Part shown: positions 24,031-31,730 of the stretch, piece after piece
Layout of the letters: each line of letters begins with the position of its first letter
Numbering within the stretch: the first letter of the stretch is position 1
Assembly (NCBI GenBank): GCA_049792815.1
Contig: JBARBG010000102.1
Coordinates: 1-36,125, forward strand
DNA: 36,125 bases
DNA from: DAIDKA01 sp049792815
GTDB taxonomy: Bacteria > Pseudomonadota > Gammaproteobacteria > Steroidobacterales > Steroidobacteraceae
Direction: 5' to 3'
Position numbers and translations under genes: made by a program
Notes under the pieces: model-generated
What the model was told of the DNA's origin: nothing
Databases searched by the model: none
What the model saw: the letters and a program-made list of their open reading frames with translations, nothing else

Positions 24031-25206
24031 ATGAGCGCCACTGGTGAGAATATCCCGTCCCCGCTGATCGCCGCCCGGCGCATTGTCGTCAAGGTGGGCT
24101 CAGCCCTGCTCGTCGACCCGCAGACCGGCCAGCTGCGCCGGCCGTGGCTCACCAGCCTGGTGGCGGATCTGATGCGCCTGCGCCAGCGCGGGCAGCAGGT
24201 CATTCTGGTGTCCTCCGGTGCCATTGCCCTGGGGCGACGTGAACTGGGGCTGGCCGCCGGTGTCCTGCGCCTCGATGAAAGTCAGGCTGCGGCCGCGGTC
24301 GGGCAGATCCGCCTGGCACATGCCTACAAGGAACTGCTGGGCGAGCGGGGCGTGACGGTGGCGCAGGTGCTGCTGACGCTGGAAGACAGTGAGCAGCGCC
24401 AGCGCTATCTGAACGCCCGGGCGACCCTGGAATCGTTGCTGGGGCTTAAGGCGCTGCCGGTCATCAACGAGAACGATACGGTGGCCACGGCCGAGATCCG
24501 CTACGGTGACAATGATCGGCTGGCTGCGCGCGTCGCGCAGATGGCCGCCGCCGACTGCCTGGTGCTGCTCTCGGATGTCGAGGGGCTGTTCAACGCCGAT
24601 CCAAACCGCAATCCCGACGCCCGTTTCATCAGCCGTGTCACAGCGGTCACACCCGAAATCGAGGCCATGGCGGGCCGGTCCGCATCGCTGGTGGGCTCCG
24701 GCGGCATGACCACCAAGATCATGGCCGCCAAGATCGCGGTGGCCGCGGGCTGCCACATGTGCATTGCGGCCGGACAACCCGAGCACCCGGTGCAGCGTCT
24801 GGAAGAGAGCGGGCGGTGCACCTGGTTCGTGCCCACCGAGACGCCACTTGCGGCGCGCAAACAATGGATCGCAGGAACCTTGCGTCCGGTGGGCGCCCTG
24901 TGCATCGACGCCGGCGCACTGAAGGCGCTGAATGCGGGCAAGAGCCTGCTGCCGGCCGGGGTGGTGCGGCTGTCCGGGCGCTTTGACCAGGGCGACACGG
25001 TCAGCATCCTGGCCGCCGATGGCGCCGAAGTGGCACGCGGCATCAGCGCTTATTCGGACGCCGAGGTGGCGCGCATCATGGGCCGCAAATCCGCTGAGAT
25101 CGAGGGCATCCTCGGCTATCGCAGCGGCGCGGTCCTGGTGCATCGGGATGATCTGGTGATCCTGCGCGCGGACTGGCAGGCGCAACCCACGCAGGAGGCG
25201 CTATGA
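24031..25206 (+). CDS. proB: Glutamate 5-kinase
   Basis: This enzyme phosphorylates L-glutamate to gamma-glutamyl phosphate, the first step of proline synthesis, and is usually feedback-inhibited by proline. The 391-residue product has the amino-acid-kinase domain (RRIVVKVGSALLVD, VSSGAIALGRRELGL, INENDTVATAEIRYGDND, VLLSDVEGLFNADP, GSGGMTTKIMAAKIA) followed by a C-terminal PUA domain from about residue 285 (GALCIDAGALKALNAGKSLL, VVRLSGRFDQGD). Choosing the ATG at 24031 removes a long non-conserved upstream extension. The end overlaps proA by 4 bases (ATGA), and the two enzymes pass a labile intermediate, so coupled expression makes sense. Confidence 0.96.
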   Translation: MSATGENIPSPLIAARRIVVKVGSALLVDPQTGQLRRPWLTSLVADLMRLRQRGQQVILVSSGAIALGRRELGLAAGVLRLDESQAAAAVGQIRLAHAYKELLGERGVTVAQVLLTLEDSEQRQRYLNARATLESLLGLKALPVINENDTVATAEIRYGDNDRLAARVAQMAAADCLVLLSDVEGLFNADPNRNPDARFISRVTAVTPEIEAMAGRSASLVGSGGMTTKIMAAKIAVAAGCHMCIAAGQPEHPVQRLEESGRCTWFVPTETPLAARKQWIAGTLRPVGALCIDAGALKALNAGKSLLPAGVVRLSGRFDQGDTVSILAADGAEVARGISAYSDAEVARIMGRKSAEIEGILGYRSGAVLVHRDDLVILRADWQAQPTQEAL

Positions 25207-26468
25207 GCGAGGAGCTGACCGCGCTGCTGCGTGCCATGGGCCAGGCGGCGCTCGGCGCTGCGGATGCCCTGGGCCTGGCGAGCACCGAGGTCAAGAACCG
25301 GGCATTGACCGCGGCGGCGGCGGCCATCCGTGAACACCGCGCCGACATCCTGGCCGCCAACGCGCAGGATCTGGCGCAGGCGCGTGGGCGGGGGCTCGGG
25401 TCGGCCCTGCTGGAGCGCCTCGAGCTCAATGACAAGCGCGTCGAGTCCATGGCCACAGGTCTTGAAGAGATCATTCAGTTGCCCGACCCCATCGGCACCG
25501 TGGCGGCGCACTGGACCCGGCCCAATGGGCTGCAGATCTCCCGGGTGCGCGTGCCATTGGGGGTCATCGGCATCATCTACGAAAGCCGCCCCAACGTGAC
25601 GGCGGACGCGGGCGCGCTATGCCTTAAATCCGGCAACGCGGTGATCTTGCGCGGCGGCTCGGAGAGCGAGCGCTCCAACCGCGCCATCCACGCCTGCCTG
25701 GAGGCGGGCCTCGCCGCCGCGGCGCTGCCCGCCGCCTGTATCCAGCTGGTGCCGACCACGGATCGCGCCGCGGTCGGAGTGATGCTCGCGGGCATGACTG
25801 AATACATCGATGTGATCGTGCCGCGCGGCGGCAAGAGCCTGGTGGCGCGGGTCCAGCAGGAAGCACGCGTGCCGGTGATCGGTCATCTGGAAGGCAACTG
25901 CCATGTTTATGTGGATCGCGACGCGGACCTTGCCATGGCGCGCGCCATCGTGCTCAACGCCAAGCTGCGCCGCACCGGTATTTGCGGCGCGGCCGAGACG
26001 CTGCTGGTGGACCGGGCCTGCGTGCCCACGCACCTCGCGCCCCTGGTCAAGGACCTGCTCGAGGCCGGCTGTGAGGTGCGTGGCGATGCCACGGTGCAGA
26101 AGGTGGATGAGCGGGTGCGCGCGGCGACTGAAGAGGACTGGTTCACCGAGTACCTGGACTCGATCATCGCGGTGCGCGTCGTCGCCGGCGTGGATGAGGC
26201 CATAGCCCATATTGCGCGCTATGGATCCGCGCATACCGAGTCCATCGTGACCGCGAATGCGGATACGGCGAGCCGCTTCCTGCAGCGGGTGGACAGCGCC
26301 ATTGTGCTGCACAACGCCTCCACGCAGTTCGCCGATGGCGGTGAGTTCGGCATGGGGGCGGAAATCGGCATTTCCACCGATCGCTTTCATGCGCGCGGGC
26401 CGGTGGGCGTGGAACAGCTGACCAGCTACAAGTACGTCGTGCGCGGCGCCGGTCAGGTGCGCCCGTAG
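25203..26468 (+). CDS. proA: Gamma-glutamyl phosphate reductase
   Basis: This enzyme reduces gamma-glutamyl phosphate with NADPH to glutamate-5-semialdehyde in proline synthesis. The 421 residues match the family length. Visible motifs are VPLGVIGIIYESRPNVTAD, NAVILRGGSESERSN, VIVPRGGKSL, VIGHLEGNCHVYVD and the catalytic Cys261 in RRTGICGAAET. The C-terminal DGGEFGMGAEIGISTDRFHARGP is highly typical. The start overlaps proB by 4 bases. The stop lies 2 bases from the stop of the convergent MoaE-MoeB-rhodanese gene, with no terminator between them. Confidence 0.97.
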   Translation: MSEELTALLRAMGQAALGAADALGLASTEVKNRALTAAAAAIREHRADILAANAQDLAQARGRGLGSALLERLELNDKRVESMATGLEEIIQLPDPIGTVAAHWTRPNGLQISRVRVPLGVIGIIYESRPNVTADAGALCLKSGNAVILRGGSESERSNRAIHACLEAGLAAAALPAACIQLVPTTDRAAVGVMLAGMTEYIDVIVPRGGKSLVARVQQEARVPVIGHLEGNCHVYVDRDADLAMARAIVLNAKLRRTGICGAAETLLVDRACVPTHLAPLVKDLLEAGCEVRGDATVQKVDERVRAATEEDWFTEYLDSIIAVRVVAGVDEAIAHIARYGSAHTESIVTANADTASRFLQRVDSAIVLHNASTQFADGGEFGMGAEIGISTDRFHARGPVGVEQLTSYKYVVRGAGQVRP

Positions 26469-26470
26469 CC

Positions 26471-28021
26471 TCAGGCGATCTGGTGCTGCGCGAGCAGGCC
26501 GGCCAAGCCTCCCGTCAGTGACACTACCGCGGTAAAGCCGCGGTCATGCAGGGTGTGCGCGGCCGCCACACTGCGCCGGCCACTCGCGCAGACCAGCAGG
26601 TAGTGCTCATCCTTGACCAGGTGGGCATCGGCGCGCAGCAGTTGCTGCAGCGGCAGCAGGCGCACGCCGCTGCCGGGCAGGGGTTCCTCTGCGACCTCCA
26701 GCGGCTCGCGTATATCGATTACGGTGTAACCCGCGGCGTGCGCCGCGGCCAGCGAGTCAAAATGCCGCTCCAGCGACCCCTGGGCTGCGCTCGCTGCGGT
26801 CGGGATGCGCACGCAGGGGCCCGCCGCACAGGCGCTGGCGCGCCGCGCCTTCATCCGTGAGATCTGCAGCGTCAGCAGGTCCATGACCAGCAGTTCATCG
26901 CCCAGTTGTCCGGGCAGACCCAGCAGAATCTTCAGCGCTTCGAGCGCCTGCAGGCTGCCGAACACGCCCGGCACCGGCCCCAGGACCCCGGCTTCGGCGC
27001 AGTTGCCGACCAGGCCATCGCGCGTGGCCTGCGGCCAGATGCAACGCAGGCAGGCACCCTGAGTGTCCGGGCGGATCACCTGCAACTGCCCCTCGTACTG
27101 ATAGATGCTGGACAGTATCGCCGGTTTGCCGGCCGTCACGCAGGCATCGTTGATCAGGAATTTGCTGCTGAAGTTGTCGGTGCAATCAATCACCAGGTCC
27201 CAGGGGCCGATCAGTTCCGCGGCATTCGCCGCGGTCAACCGCAGCCCGTAGACCTGCACGTCGATGTCGGGATTGAGCGCGCGCAGGCGCATCCCCGCGA
27301 GCTGCGCCTTGGGCTGCCCCACCGACTCAAAGCTGTACAACGGCTGGCGATGCAGATTTGAGGCCTCCAACGCATCGCCGTCGACGATGCCGAGGCGCCC
27401 GATGCCGGCGCCCGCCAGATAACTGAGTACCGGTACGCCCAATCCGCCTGCGCCAACCACCAGCACGCGGGCGGCACGCAGTTTGGCCTGGCCCTGCGGG
27501 CCGACTTGCTTCAGGGCCTGCTGGCGCGAGTAGTCAGAGTGCGTATGCGCGTGATGGTGCGGGTGCTCCTGTGGGGGCGCCTGATCGTGGGCGAGCGCCG
27601 CGCAGCGCTCGCAGTTCACCCAACCGGAGTCACCGTTGTGGTAGTGCTCCTTCTTCCAGATCGGGACGCGGTGTTTGACCTCGTCGATGATGAAGCGGCA
27701 CGCCAGGAAGGCCTCCTGGCGGTGGCGCGAACTCACCCCCACCCAGACGGCCATTTCGCCCAGCTGCAGGTCCCCGACGCGGTGTACACAGGCGGCGTGT
27801 TCGACACCGAAGCGCGCCACGGCCTCGGCGATGATGCGTTCGCCTTCCTTGTTCGCCAGCACTTCGAAGGCCTCGTATTCCAGGTGCCGCACCTGCTGGC
27901 CTTCGTTGTGATCGCGAACCCAGCCCTCAAACGAGGCATAACCGCCGCAGGCCGGATCCAGGATCCGTTGGCGTTCGGCCTGGGTATCCAGTGGCGTCGT
28001 GGCGAAGCGGAAGGATTTCAT
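26471..28021 (-). CDS. MoaE-MoeB-rhodanese triple fusion (molybdopterin synthase large subunit, MoaD adenylyltransferase, sulfurtransferase)
   Basis: A 516-residue protein of three domains. Residues 1-145 are MoaE, the large molybdopterin synthase subunit, with EAFEVLANKE, HRVGDLQLGE and the active-site lysines in HRVPIWKKEHY. Residues about 165-395 are MoeB/ThiF-type E1, with ATP motif VVGAGGLGVPV (about 188-198), DGDALEASNLHRQ, DCTDNF, the Cys pair 324/327 and Cys341 in GNCAEAGVLGP. Residues about 412-516 are rhodanese, with Cys478 in the loop CASGRRS. A His-rich linker (153-161) joins MoaE to MoeB. The second zinc Cys pair of MoeB, normally CxxC, is C398-x4-C403 here. MoeB-rhodanese alone resembles eukaryotic MOCS3. 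It is the last gene of the cofactor operon, 15 bases after the MobA-MoaD gene. Confidence 0.93.
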   Translation of the reverse strand: MKSFRFATTPLDTQAERQRILDPACGGYASFEGWVRDHNEGQQVRHLEYEAFEVLANKEGERIIAEAVARFGVEHAACVHRVGDLQLGEMAVWVGVSSRHRQEAFLACRFIIDEVKHRVPIWKKEHYHNGDSGWVNCERCAALAHDQAPPQEHPHHHAHTHSDYSRQQALKQVGPQGQAKLRAARVLVVGAGGLGVPVLSYLAGAGIGRLGIVDGDALEASNLHRQPLYSFESVGQPKAQLAGMRLRALNPDIDVQVYGLRLTAANAAELIGPWDLVIDCTDNFSSKFLINDACVTAGKPAILSSIYQYEGQLQVIRPDTQGACLRCIWPQATRDGLVGNCAEAGVLGPVPGVFGSLQALEALKILLGLPGQLGDELLVMDLLTLQISRMKARRASACAAGPCVRIPTAASAAQGSLERHFDSLAAAHAAGYTVIDIREPLEVAEEPLPGSGVRLLPLQQLLRADAHLVKDEHYLLVCASGRRSVAAAHTLHDRGFTAVVSLTGGLAGLLAQHQIA

Positions 28022-28036
28022 GGCACGGCCTTGGGA

Positions 28037-28879
28037 TCAGCCGCCGGCCACGGGCGGAATGAACACCACGGCATCCCCTTCAACCAGGGGTTGCGACCAG
28101 TCGGCGAATTCGGCGTTGATGGCGACCCGCAGGCTGTCGGCATCCAGCGAGAACGGATGACGACGCTGCAGCTCCGCATACAGGTCACGCGGCGTGCGCG
28201 CCGCGGTGGCCACGGTTTCTTCGCTGCGTCCGGCCTGCTCGCGCAGGATGGCGTAGTACTGGATTCTTATCTGCATCGGATCCGGTCCTTGCGCGGCGCG
28301 CAGCGTGCCGCGGGCCGCGGCGTACTCGGCGGGGCTGTTGATGTTGTCCAGGGCGCGCGGCTCGGGCTGATCGAGCAGTCGCGCATCCGACTGAATCAGG
28401 AACTTGCGCGGGCATGACTTGCCGGCGTTGATGCGTTCCAGGATCAGCGCAGCACTGCGCGGCTCGTAAATGGCGCACAGGGGTTCGGGCAGTGCATCGT
28501 GGCTGGAGCGATAGGCCGTGGCGCTGCGCGCCGTATCCCGGTGGCTGAGCAGGTGGGCCAGAGTACCGGACTGCAGAAACGGGAGATCGCAGGCCAGCAC
28601 CAGCCAGGCCGCGTCGGACTTGAACGCCTGTGCGGCGGCAATGCCGGCGATGGGTCCTAAGCCCTCGTGAACATCCACCACCTGCGCATAGCGGGCACGG
28701 GCCGGATCGGAGCGTTGATCGGGCCGCACGGATACGTAGGCCTGCTCCACGCAGGAACTCAGCAGTTCCATGGCGCGGTCGAGCTGATTGCGTCCCTGGT
28801 AGCTTAAGGTGGCCTTGTCACGCTGCATGCGTGTGCTTCGGCCTCCGGCCAGCACCAGGCCGTAAAGGGGGGGAGCCAT
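28037..28879 (-). CDS. MobA-MoaD fusion (Mo-cofactor guanylyltransferase with C-terminal MPT synthase small subunit)
   Basis: A 280-residue fusion. Residues 1 to about 195 are MobA, which attaches GMP to molybdopterin: LVLAGGRSTRMQRDKATL carries the nucleotide-binding loop and Lys, and ACDLPFL is the metal-binding Asp motif. Residues 202-280 are MoaD, a ubiquitin-like sulfur carrier (IQYYAILREQAGR, INAEFADWSQPLVEGDAVVF) ending in PPVAGG. The free C-terminal Gly-Gly is what MoeB adenylates and rhodanese then thiolates, so the carrier function appears intact. A Met at residue 202 begins the MoaD part and has AAGGA nine bases upstream, so separate MoaD could also be made. It lies 10 bases after moaC and 15 bases before the MoaE-MoeB-rhodanese gene. 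Confidence 0.93.
   Translation of the reverse strand: MAPPLYGLVLAGGRSTRMQRDKATLSYQGRNQLDRAMELLSSCVEQAYVSVRPDQRSDPARARYAQVVDVHEGLGPIAGIAAAQAFKSDAAWLVLACDLPFLQSGTLAHLLSHRDTARSATAYRSSHDALPEPLCAIYEPRSAALILERINAGKSCPRKFLIQSDARLLDQPEPRALDNINSPAEYAAARGTLRAAQGPDPMQIRIQYYAILREQAGRSEETVATAARTPRDLYAELQRRHPFSLDADSLRVAINAEFADWSQPLVEGDAVVFIPPVAGG
28286..28290 (-). promoter_or_regulatory. Internal ribosome-binding site candidate for free MoaD
   Basis: AAGGA on the minus strand, nine bases before the in-frame ATG at 28276-28274 within the MobA-MoaD gene. That ATG is exactly where the MoaD domain begins, so an internal start would make a 79-residue MoaD of normal size. Confidence 0.4.
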
Positions 28880-28889
28880 GTTGGGGATT

Positions 28890-29390
28890 TTACGGCCGGG
28901 AGGCCCGTCGGGTCGAACGGCGGTGAAAATCGCGTTGGCCGCCGCTTTTGGCCAGCAGCCGCACGCCCGTGATCTCGATGTCGTGTGACAGCGCCTTGCA
29001 CATGTCGTAGACCGTCAGGGCTGCCACCGAGACCCCTGTCATGGCCTCCATTTCCACGCCGGTCCGGCCCTGGACGGAAACAGTGCACACCACCCGGATG
29101 CCGCCGGGGGCCGCGCCCACCTCAAGTTTGCAGTTGTCCAGCAGCAGCGGATGGCAGAACGGAATCAGCTCCCAGGTGCGCTTGGCCGCCAGAACCCCGG
29201 CGATGACCGCCGTGTCGAAAATCGGCCCCTTTTTGGTGCGGTGACCGGACTTGCGCAGCGCCAGCAGCACGGCACGCGGCAGCCGGATGCGCGCCTCGGC
29301 GCTGGCTACCCGCCGGGTGACCTTCTTGTCGCCTACATCGACCATGGTGGGTTGATTGCGGGCCGTCAGATGTGTGAGTCCTGAAGCCAT
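28890..29390 (-). CDS. moaC: Cyclic pyranopterin monophosphate synthase MoaC
   Basis: With MoaA, this enzyme converts GTP to cyclic pyranopterin monophosphate; MoaC forms the cyclic phosphate product. The 166 residues include MVDVGDKKVTRR, the KKGPIFDTAVIAGVLAAKRT segment, IPFCHPLLL and GVEMEAMTGVSVAALTVYDM, all highly conserved in MoaC. The C-terminal tail after KSGG is basic (RDFHRRSTRRASRP) and a little unusual. The ATG at 29390 is preferred over a TTG two codons upstream because it gives the normal N-terminus; it is 2 bases after the moaA stop. The gene is the third of the operon, and MobA-MoaD follows after 10 bases. Confidence 0.96.
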   Translation of the reverse strand: MASGLTHLTARNQPTMVDVGDKKVTRRVASAEARIRLPRAVLLALRKSGHRTKKGPIFDTAVIAGVLAAKRTWELIPFCHPLLLDNCKLEVGAAPGGIRVVCTVSVQGRTGVEMEAMTGVSVAALTVYDMCKALSHDIEITGVRLLAKSGGQRDFHRRSTRRASRP

Positions 29391-29392
29391 TT

Positions 29393-30454
29393 TCAACCGC
29401 CGATGTAGTACATCTCGACCTTGGTGTGATCGCCACTGCTTTCGCGCAGATTGGCGCGCAGCTCGCTGTAGCGGTCCTGGCGGCCGCTCCAGACCTCGCG
29501 GATGAGCTGCGCGAGTTCCTCCTCGGTCGCGCCGGCCCGCAGCGGATCGCGCAAGGTGACCCCGTGCGCGGCGAACAGGCAGGTGTAGAACGCGCCATCC
29601 GATGACAGGCGCGCACGCGAACAGTCTCCGCAGAACGCCTGGGTCACCGAGGAGATGAAGCCCACTTCGCCGGCGCCGTCGCTGAAGGCGTAGCGGCGCG
29701 CGACTTCGCCGCGGTAGTTCTGCTCCAGCGGCGCGATGGGCCAGCGCGCATTGATCAGGCCGGCAAGTTCCCGCGAGGGCACCACCCGCTCGGCGTCCCA
29801 GTGATTGCGGTTGCCGACATCCATGTACTCGATGAAGCGCACGATCACACCGCTGCCGCGGAAGCGGTCCACCAGATCGAGCACCGTGTGATCATTGACG
29901 CCACGTTGCACGACCGCGTTGATCTTGATGGGGGTGAGGTTCGCGCGTTGGGCCGCCTCAATGCCGGCCAGCACCTCGATCACCCCGCCGAAACCGCCGC
30001 TCATGCGCGCGAAAACCTCCGGATCCAGGCTGTCCAGGCTCACGGTGATGCGATTGAGTCCTGCGGCCTTCAGTTCCGCCGCGTGGCGCTCCAGCAGGAT
30101 GCCGTTGGTCGTCAGCGCGACATCCTCGACGCCGGCGATGCTGGTGAGATCACCGATGAGATCCGCGAGATTCGCCCGCAGCAGCGGTTCACCGCCGGTC
30201 AGGCGGATCTTGCGTACACCCTGCGCCACAAACAGGCGCGCCAGGCGCAGGATTTCCTCGAACGACAGTCGCTGCGAGGATTTGAGGAAGCGGTAGCTTT
30301 CGTGAAACTGCTCGCGCGGCATGCAGTAGGGGCAGCGGAAGTTGCAGCGGTCCATGACCGAGATGCGCAGGTCACGCAGCGGCCGCTGCAGCCGGTCGCG
30401 CGGACGCGGCGCACTCAAGGGGACGATGATTTCGTTGACCGGCATCGCGCTCAC
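29393..30454 (-). CDS. moaA: GTP 3',8-cyclase MoaA (radical SAM)
   Basis: A radical-SAM enzyme that rearranges GTP in the first step of molybdenum-cofactor synthesis. It is 353 residues with two [4Fe-4S] sites: the N-terminal CNFRCPYC and the C-terminal set FCGDCSRARL plus the Cys of FYTCLF. The glycine-rich segment RLTGGEPLLRANL and the C-terminal Gly-Gly (YYIGG), needed for activity in the family, are intact. GTG 30454 overlaps the moeA stop by 4 bases (GTGA); an ATG at 30445 (MPVNEIIVPL) is an alternative. The gene sits inside the operon, and no molybdenum-cofactor riboswitch is apparent directly upstream because that region is moeA coding sequence. Confidence 0.96.
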   Translation of the reverse strand: MSAMPVNEIIVPLSAPRPRDRLQRPLRDLRISVMDRCNFRCPYCMPREQFHESYRFLKSSQRLSFEEILRLARLFVAQGVRKIRLTGGEPLLRANLADLIGDLTSIAGVEDVALTTNGILLERHAAELKAAGLNRITVSLDSLDPEVFARMSGGFGGVIEVLAGIEAAQRANLTPIKINAVVQRGVNDHTVLDLVDRFRGSGVIVRFIEYMDVGNRNHWDAERVVPSRELAGLINARWPIAPLEQNYRGEVARRYAFSDGAGEVGFISSVTQAFCGDCSRARLSSDGAFYTCLFAAHGVTLRDPLRAGATEEELAQLIREVWSGRQDRYSELRANLRESSGDHTKVEMYYIGG

Positions 30455-31695
30455 CAGCGGAACAGTCGCGTCACAAAACCCTTGGGATAGGCATTGGGAC
30501 CGGCCGGAAGTTCCACGAAGCCGTCGGTGCCGGCCAATGCGGTGAAATCCCCGGAACTGTTGGTCAGACGCGGGACCGCCCAGTCCCGGCCCCAGTCATC
30601 CACTTCGGTGCGCACGGGCACGAACTGCACGAACGTTGACGACACGGTGACCGGTGCCGCGAGCGGAATCTTGCGCGCGGCGGGACTGCGATCGCCCATC
30701 GCGGCCAGCAGCGCCGGGATCACGTAGCGGCTCAGGCACACCAGTGTGGACACCGGATTGCCCGGCAGGGCGAACACCGCCGGGCCGGAGTGCGCCACGC
30801 CGAACCACAGGGGCTTGCCGGGGCGCTGGGCAATCTTGTGAAACACGACGCGCACGCCCAGTTCGGTGAGCAGCCTTGGCACCAGGTCGAACCGACCCAT
30901 GGATACGCCACCGCTCAGAATGAGGACATCGTGGGTATCCAGGTGCAGTTTCAGGCGCGCGCGCATTTCTTCGGGATCATCGCGAACGTGGTCATCCGCA
31001 ACCCTCTGGAAGCCGTGGCGGCGCAGGGCGGCGATGACGCCGTAAACATTGGAGCGGCGGATCTGGTGCGGCAGCACCGGCTCTCCGGGCTCGATCAGTT
31101 CATTGCCCGTCGACAGCACCGCCAGCATGGGCTGGGCGCTGACGCGCACCCGCGCCATGCCCGCGCCCGCGGCGATCGCCACTTCAGGTGGGGTCAAGCG
31201 CGTGCCCGCCTCCAACAGCAGCGCGCCCTGCCGCGAATCCGAACCGCGCCGGTGCACATTGTTCCAGGCTTCGATGTTCGCTCCGTCCTTGAGCCGGGCG
31301 ACGCCTTCGCTGACGGCAATCTCTTCCACCGGAACCACCGTGTCGCAGCCCACGGGCAGCACCGCTCCGGTCATGGCCTCGATGCAGGCGGTGCGCTGAC
31401 TCAAGGTCAGGGGCGCATCGCCGGCGGCCTGGACGGCCTGGATGGCAAAGCTGCGGCGGCCCTCACGCGCCGCAGCGCTATCCAAGGCGATGCCATCCAT
31501 GGCGACGCGATCAAACGGTGGCTGATCGCGTTCGCCATAGATGTTCTCGCGCAGCACGGCCCCGGAGCATTGCACCAGGGGCAGCGACTCGATGGGCAGG
31601 CAGCTTAAGTTCTCGCTGATCAGCCGATCAGCCTGCGCCGGGACCAGCAGGTCCGGTACGGAGGAATCAGTCTGTGCCGGTGCCGGAGTGTTCAC
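30451..31695 (-). CDS. moeA: Molybdopterin molybdenumtransferase MoeA
   Basis: This enzyme inserts molybdate into adenylylated molybdopterin. The 414 residues show the family order: QPPFDRVAMDGIALD, GAVLPVGCDTVVPVEE, NVHRRGSDSR, the MoCF-like domain LAVLSTGNELIEPGE, SNVYGVIAAL, LILSGGVSMGRFD, FALPGNPVSTLVC and the C-terminal beta domain. It starts at GTG 31695 with a short AGG upstream; the secreted-protein gene ends 35 bases before. It is the first cofactor gene, so the promoter may lie in that gap or further up. The usual partner MogA/MoaB, which adenylylates molybdopterin, is not in this window. Confidence 0.95.
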   Translation of the reverse strand: MNTPAPAQTDSSVPDLLVPAQADRLISENLSCLPIESLPLVQCSGAVLRENIYGERDQPPFDRVAMDGIALDSAAAREGRRSFAIQAVQAAGDAPLTLSQRTACIEAMTGAVLPVGCDTVVPVEEIAVSEGVARLKDGANIEAWNNVHRRGSDSRQGALLLEAGTRLTPPEVAIAAGAGMARVRVSAQPMLAVLSTGNELIEPGEPVLPHQIRRSNVYGVIAALRRHGFQRVADDHVRDDPEEMRARLKLHLDTHDVLILSGGVSMGRFDLVPRLLTELGVRVVFHKIAQRPGKPLWFGVAHSGPAVFALPGNPVSTLVCLSRYVIPALLAAMGDRSPAARKIPLAAPVTVSSTFVQFVPVRTEVDDWGRDWAVPRLTNSSGDFTALAGTDGFVELPAGPNAYPKGFVTRLFRW

Positions 31696-31730
31696 TGAAC
31701 CTGTCTGGGGTCGCTGCGCCGGGTTATCAA

